Shown piece by piece: positions 60,501 to 64,000 of a stretch of 64,000 nt of DNA. Position numbers and translations under genes: made by a program. Where the stretch lies: contig CALBQR010000062.1 of the NCBI GenBank assembly GCA_937899895.1, positions 112,203-176,202 on the forward strand. Direction: 5' to 3'. Under the pieces are notes generated by a model that was not told the origin of the DNA, made no database searches, and worked only from the letters and a program-made list of their open reading frames with translations. Positions within the stretch are counted from its first letter, which is position 1; every line of letters starts with the position of its first letter. The DNA comes from an uncultured Alistipes sp. (GTDB lineage Bacteria > Bacteroidota > Bacteroidia > Bacteroidales > Rikenellaceae).

Positions 60501-60600
60501 AAAAAAAGAGCCACCCGACAAACGACCAAAAGCAGGCAGACAAAAAAGAGCCACCCACGCACAAAAAAAAGAGCCACCCTGTTGTGGGGCAGCTCTCGAT
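60501..60600 (-). terminator. Terminator of efp with repeated half-site
   Basis: On the minus strand GAGAGCTGCCCC..GGGTGGCTC followed by eight T forms the terminator (60571-60597). The T-run half (plus strand AAAAAAGAGCCACCC) recurs at 60501-60516 and 60542-60556 without its partner arm. Confidence 0.65.
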
Positions 60601-60627
60601 TTTGCGTTGCGTTCAGTTCGCCTCGGC

Positions 60628-61200
60628 TTACTTGATACGCTCGTAGTACTCGCGGGTGCGGGTATCAACGCGGATCTTGTCGCCGGTGTTGATGAACAGA
60701 GGTACGCGAACCGTTGCGCCGGTATTAACCGTTGCGGGCTTCAACGAGTTGGTCGAAGCGGTATCGCCCTTGATACCCGGCTCGGTGTAGGTAACCTCCA
60801 TATCAACGATCGGGGGAAGCTCGGCCGAAAGAACCATCTCCTTATCGGTGTGGAACATAACCTCAACGATCTGACCATCAGCCATCAGGTCGTAGTTGTT
60901 GATCAGGTTCTTGTCGATGTTGATCTCCTCGAAGGTCTCGGTGTGCATAAAGTGTGCGCCCAGATCATCCTCATAGGTGAACTGATAGGGGCGACGCTCA
61001 ACGCGTACTTGCTCGATCTTCTGGCCTACCGACGAGAAGGTGTTCTCCAATACGCGGCCATTTTCGAGGTTTTTGAGCTTCGAACGTACGAATGCGGGGC
61101 CTTTGCCCGGCTTGCAGTGCTGGAAATCTACAACGATAAAAGTCTTACCGTCCATTTCGATGCACATACCGATTTTGATGTCTGCTGCTGTAATCTGCAT
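60628..61200 (-). CDS. efp: Elongation factor P
   Basis: The 190-residue protein has the three-domain EF-P layout. The tip loop of domain I reads HCKPGKGPAFVR, with Lys at the position modified in other bacteria, and the third domain ends GDKIRVDTRTREYYER. It relieves ribosome stalling at polyproline stretches. It stands alone, with a -7 box at 61262-61269 and a terminator at 60571-60597. Confidence 0.96.
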   Translation of the reverse strand: MQITAADIKIGMCIEMDGKTFIVVDFQHCKPGKGPAFVRSKLKNLENGRVLENTFSSVGQKIEQVRVERRPYQFTYEDDLGAHFMHTETFEEINIDKNLINNYDLMADGQIVEVMFHTDKEMVLSAELPPIVDMEVTYTEPGIKGDTASTNSLKPATVNTGATVRVPLFINTGDKIRVDTRTREYYERIK

Positions 61201-61261
61201 AGAAATATAATTTTAATTAGTTATTGTCGATTTTGTTTCGATTCAATCTCAATTTCGGCCA

Positions 61262-61269
61262 CAAAAATA
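61262..61269 (-). promoter_or_regulatory. -7 box of efp
   Basis: The minus strand reads TATTTTTG, 61 bp upstream of the efp start. Confidence 0.55.
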
Positions 61270-61340
61270 ACACTTTTCCCGAAAGTATCAAAAAATAGTG
61301 CTCACTTTCTCATTATCAGCCTTTGGCGATCATCGGCACG

Positions 61341-61946
61341 CTACTCGATGCGGGCACATTTCAGACCTCTGCGACGGATCTCTTCGAGTGTACGCGGTAG
61401 GGCGTAACGCATATTTCGGAAGGCCTTGACCGAGTCGTGGAAGACCACGATCGAGCCACCTTCGAGATACGGAAGAACATTTCGCAGGCAGGTCGCAGGC
61501 GAAATCTTGCGGTTGTAGTCGCGCGAAATGATATCCCACATAATCAGGCGGTAACGCGGTGCGAGGGCACGCGTTTGCGCAGGCGTAATGCGTGCATAAG
61601 GGGGACGAAACAGATCGCTCTGGATGAAATCGGCGGCAAAATCGACATCCTCGACATAGCGATCGGTCGGCATACCCCACCCCTTCTGATGCGAATAGGT
61701 ATGGTTTCCGACGCGGTGGCCTGCATCTATAATACGTTGATAGAGATCGGGATAGGCCTCGACATTCTTACCCAGACAGAAGAACGTAGCCTTGGCATCG
61801 TACTTGTCGAGCGTTGCAAGGATCCACTCCGTTATGCCGGGCGTGGGTCCGTCGTCGAAAGTTAGAAATACGTTGCGCTCATCCTCGATATCCCAGATAA
61901 GATCGGGCATCAGTCGGCGCAGAAATTTAGGGGGTTTCAGACGCAT
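61341..61946 (-). CDS. Polysaccharide deacetylase (NodB homology domain, CE4)
   Basis: The 201-residue protein is almost only a NodB domain: LTFDDGPTPG with catalytic base and metal Asp, GNHTYSH with two metal His, FRPPYARI (motif 3), and VFHDS near the end. No signal peptide is obvious, so it may act in the cytoplasm or at the inner face. The substrate could be peptidoglycan or another N-acetylated glycan. A -7 box TACTTTTG lies at 61988-61995 on the minus strand. Confidence 0.9.
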   Translation of the reverse strand: MRLKPPKFLRRLMPDLIWDIEDERNVFLTFDDGPTPGITEWILATLDKYDAKATFFCLGKNVEAYPDLYQRIIDAGHRVGNHTYSHQKGWGMPTDRYVEDVDFAADFIQSDLFRPPYARITPAQTRALAPRYRLIMWDIISRDYNRKISPATCLRNVLPYLEGGSIVVFHDSVKAFRNMRYALPRTLEEIRRRGLKCARIE

Positions 61947-61987
61947 CTATTTTGCTAATAAGTTGATTATCGAAATGATTATCGCCA

Positions 61988-61995
61988 CAAAAGTA
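61988..61995 (-). promoter_or_regulatory. -7 box of the polysaccharide deacetylase gene
   Basis: The minus strand reads TACTTTTG, 41 bp before the ATG at 61946. Confidence 0.55.
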
Positions 61996-62058
61996 GCAAT
62001 GATTGTGTCAAAATCTATTTTTTCGAGGTGAAAATTTGCATAACTAATCAATTAGTTA

Positions 62059-62066
62059 TATATTTG
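62059..62066 (+). promoter_or_regulatory. -7 box of the DUF4837 gene
   Basis: TATATTTG lies 39 bp before the ATG at 62106 and excludes the upstream ATG at 62028. Confidence 0.65.
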
Positions 62067-62105
62067 TCTGACAAAATTCGAAATAAACACAAAAACGATA
62101 AACCG

Positions 62106-63149
62106 ATGAAAACTATTTTCAAGACCTTTGCGGCAGTCGTAGCGGCAGTAACCATCTGTTCTTGCGACGCTTTCAAGACCGCCGACAACTTCGACCGCCC
62201 CATTTCGCAGGGCTCGCCCTACGAACTTATCGTAGTAGCCGAAAACAACGAGTGGCAAGGTGAATTGGGCGACACGCTGCGTGCCGTTTTGCAGGCTCCC
62301 GTGCCTGTTCTGAACCAGACAGAGCCCCATTTCGACCTGTTGCGCACGCTCCCCTCCGGATTCAAGAATCTCGTGCAGCGACACCGCAACATCCTCGATA
62401 TCGACATCAACCCCGCGCACGAGGAGGCCGGTCTGAATGTGCAGTATGACCGTTTCTCGGCTCCGCAGGTGATTCTGCAACTCACTGCGCCCAATATCAA
62501 AGCGGCAACCGCCTTTGTCGATGCCAACCGCGAGATGTTGATGCAGGTGCTCGAATCGACCGAGCGCGACCGTTCGATCGCTTACGGCAAGCGTTACTAC
62601 GAAAAGGGTCTGTTGCAATTGCTCAATGACAAATTCGGTATCACGATGAACGTTCCGAAGGGATATGTTCTTCGCAATCAGAAAGATAACTTCGCGTGGA
62701 TCTCGTTCGAGATGCCGCAGTCGAGTATGGGTTTCTTTATCTATTCGTACCCCTACACCGGCCCGAACGATCTGACACAGCCCAAGTTGCTCGCAGCGCG
62801 TAACAAGTATGCGGCACTGATCCCCGGCCCGTCGGATGGCTCATATATGACCACCGCCGAGATCTACGATCCCGATTATAAGGCGTTCCGCGTCGAGGGT
62901 CGTCTGTGGTTGGAGATGCGCGGCTTCTGGGATGTGGCAAACGACTTTATGGGTGGCCCGTTCGTAAGCTATACGACTGTCAATACCGCTACCAATGAGG
63001 TCATTACGCTCGACTGTTACGTCTATTCGCCCAAGTTGCCCAAGCGTAACTATATGCGCGAGTTGGAGCACCTGCGCTATCTGATCTCGTTCCCCGAAGA
63101 GGTTGCCAAGAGTGCAACCGAAGCAGCTCCCGCACCGCAGGCTGAATAA
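62106..63149 (+). CDS. DUF4837-family lipoprotein
   Basis: 347 residues from ATG 62106. The lipoprotein signal MKTIFKTFAAVVAAVTICSC is followed by DAFKTADNFDRPISQGSPYELIVVAENNEW. The body matches the Bacteroidetes-specific DUF4837 family (YELIVV, RHRNILDIDINP, GYVLRNQKDNFAWIS, TYVNTATNEV-like end), of unknown function. The acidic residue straight after the cysteine is single, so surface export is uncertain. A terminator follows at 63178-63205. Confidence 0.85.
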   Translation: MKTIFKTFAAVVAAVTICSCDAFKTADNFDRPISQGSPYELIVVAENNEWQGELGDTLRAVLQAPVPVLNQTEPHFDLLRTLPSGFKNLVQRHRNILDIDINPAHEEAGLNVQYDRFSAPQVILQLTAPNIKAATAFVDANREMLMQVLESTERDRSIAYGKRYYEKGLLQLLNDKFGITMNVPKGYVLRNQKDNFAWISFEMPQSSMGFFIYSYPYTGPNDLTQPKLLAARNKYAALIPGPSDGSYMTTAEIYDPDYKAFRVEGRLWLEMRGFWDVANDFMGGPFVSYTTVNTATNEVITLDCYVYSPKLPKRNYMRELEHLRYLISFPEEVAKSATEAAPAPQAE

Positions 63150-63177
63150 CGAGTTTGTGTTTGTTGTAAATAGAAAG

Positions 63178-63205
63178 CCGCACCCTTTCGTGGTGCGGTT
63201 TTTTA
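63178..63205 (+). terminator. Terminator after the DUF4837 gene
   Basis: CCGCACC pairs with GGTGCGG around CTTTCGT, followed by seven T. Confidence 0.88.
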
Positions 63206-63233
63206 TTTGATAAAGGTGATTTGTTGCGTAAAG

Positions 63234-63264
63234 AGGGTGCAACTCAAAAGAGCCGCACCCTCGC
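63234..63264 (-). terminator. Terminator of clpB
   Basis: On the minus strand GAGGGTGC pairs with GCACCCTC around a 14-nt loop, followed by TTTACG, 27 bp after the clpB stop codon. Confidence 0.65.
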
Positions 63265-63290
63265 CAAAACAACAATTAAAATTAATCTAA

Positions 63291-64000
63291 CTAATTTTCA
63301 AAAGTCAGACCCTCCTCTGCTGCATCGATACGAATCGGGCGGTCGCGCTCGACCTCGCCTGCGAGAATTCTCTTCGAGAGATCATTGACGATATATCGCT
63401 GAATAGTGCGCTTAACAGGGCGTGCACCAAACATCGGATCGTAACCCGCATCGGCAATCCAAGCGCGAGCTGCCGTCGTAACCTCCAAACGTATGCCATT
63501 GGCCGATAGCATCTTCTCAACCGAGTGCAGTTGCAGATCGACAATCTGCTGGACCTCACCACGCGAGAGCGGTGTGAACATCACAATCTCGTCGATACGG
63601 TTCAAAAATTCGGGTTTGAGAGTCTGTTTCAGCAACTCGACAACCTCATCGCGGGTCTGCTCGATGGTCTGCATCGGCACCTCGCCACCCTCCTCAATCG
63701 CCTTTGCAAAGCGATCCTGAATCAGATGCGAGCCCATATTCGAGGTCATAATGATAATCGTATTGCGAAAATCGACCGTACGACCCTTATTATCGGTCAA
63801 GCGACCATCGTCAAGTACCTGTAACAGAATATTGAACACGTCGGGATGTGCCTTCTCAATCTCGTCTAAAAGCACCACCGAATAGGGCTTGCGGCGCACG
63901 GCCTCGGTGAGCTGACCGCCCTCCTCATAGCCCACGTAGCCGGGAGGCGCGCCGATGAGCCGAGAGACGGCGAATTTCTCCATATACTCGGACATATCGA
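63291..64000 (-). CDS. clpB: ATP-dependent chaperone ClpB, C-terminal part (5' end outside window)
   Basis: The frame is open to the window edge. The visible ~236 residues cover the second AAA+ module. DMSEYMEKFAVSRLIGAPPGYVGYEEGGQLTEAVRRKPYSV contains the pore loop GYVG. The Walker B VVLLDEIEKAHPDV, sensor 1 MTSN, the arginine finger region EFLNRIDEIV and sensor 2 GARPVKR follow, then the D2 small domain. It is a disaggregase working with DnaK. There is no ClpP-binding IGF loop in the visible part, which agrees with ClpB instead of ClpA/X. Confidence 0.95.
   Translation of the reverse strand, partial: DMSEYMEKFAVSRLIGAPPGYVGYEEGGQLTEAVRRKPYSVVLLDEIEKAHPDVFNILLQVLDDGRLTDNKGRTVDFRNTIIIMTSNMGSHLIQDRFAKAIEEGGEVPMQTIEQTRDEVVELLKQTLKPEFLNRIDEIVMFTPLSRGEVQQIVDLQLHSVEKMLSANGIRLEVTTAARAWIADAGYDPMFGARPVKRTIQRYIVNDLSKRILAGEVERDRPIRIDAAEEGLTFEN

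Noticed and set aside
1..64000. CRISPR arrays, IS elements, rRNA operons, toxin-antitoxin or restriction systems
   Set aside because: Looked for regular repeats, transposase motifs and paired small genes on both strands; none were found apart from the stranded effector fragment at 3.7 kb.

Overview
The window is chromosomal DNA of a Bacteroidales bacterium. The evidence is a complete SusC/SusD-type starch locus, sigma-ABfr-style promoters (a -7 box TAnnTTTG, often with TTTG or TTG about 20 bp upstream), few Shine-Dalgarno sequences, many surface lipoproteins, and a three-gene fumarate reductase/succinate dehydrogenase. The fairly high GC and protein style suggest Rikenellaceae (Alistipes-like), but that is an inference from memory of the families, not a search result.

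Layout. 1-1.1 kb: end of rnc, then radC. 1.2-3.7 kb: glycerate kinase and a GntP-type permease, followed by a stranded fragment of a phage/ICE-type effector protein (3.7-4.0 kb). 4.0-7.9 kb: mdh, pepD, ispF and a 5-formyl-THF cyclo-ligase gene interrupted by a one-base frameshift. 8.0-11.5 kb: cytochrome b, flavoprotein and iron-sulfur subunits of complex II. 11.7 kb: tRNA-Glu. 12.1-31.6 kb: an alpha-glucan utilisation region. It contains malQ (+), and on the opposite strand one long cluster of an SLC45-like MFS transporter, SusC, SusD, two SusE/F-like lipoproteins and four GH13 enzymes. A LytS/LytTR two-component pair diverges from it (31.8-34.0 kb) and is the obvious candidate regulator. The model is as follows: SusE/F-like proteins and one GH13 with a surface-export signal bind and cut starch outside; SusCD imports oligosaccharides; periplasmic GH13 enzymes trim them; the MFS carrier and cytosolic MalQ complete use.

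34.0-43.0 kb: a decayed partial copy of a DUF819 gene, a bile-acid/sodium-symporter-type transporter, a PlsC-like acyltransferase, an outer-membrane surface-antigen protein and the intact DUF819 paralogue. These are followed by a thiamine-uptake operon (TonB receptor plus PnuT) under a TPP riboswitch, and tRNA-Cys. 43.1-48.1 kb: a TlpA-like lipoprotein, dprA-tatD, ansA and tRNA-Ser. 48.3-50.7 kb: an exbB/small membrane protein/exbD/exbD energy-coupling operon. 50.7-51.5 kb: a long, compositionally odd non-coding gap. 51.6-56.3 kb: a TonB-type outer membrane protein, a PepSY-like protein, a candidate small RNA, a tyrosine recombinase and hpf. 56.3-60.3 kb (- strand): a four-gene cluster of a one-cysteine thioredoxin-like protein, meaB, a TlpA-like protein and menA. 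60.6-64.0 kb: efp, a polysaccharide deacetylase, a DUF4837 lipoprotein and the 3' part of clpB.

I saw no CRISPR array, insertion sequence or intact prophage. The most useful novelties are the two gene graveyards (3.7 and 34.0 kb), the fau frameshift, the four-GH13 starch operon with predicted division between cell surface and periplasm and a LytTR-type neighbour, and several structured leaders or candidate RNAs. Very long antisense ORFs across most genes are codon-usage shadows.
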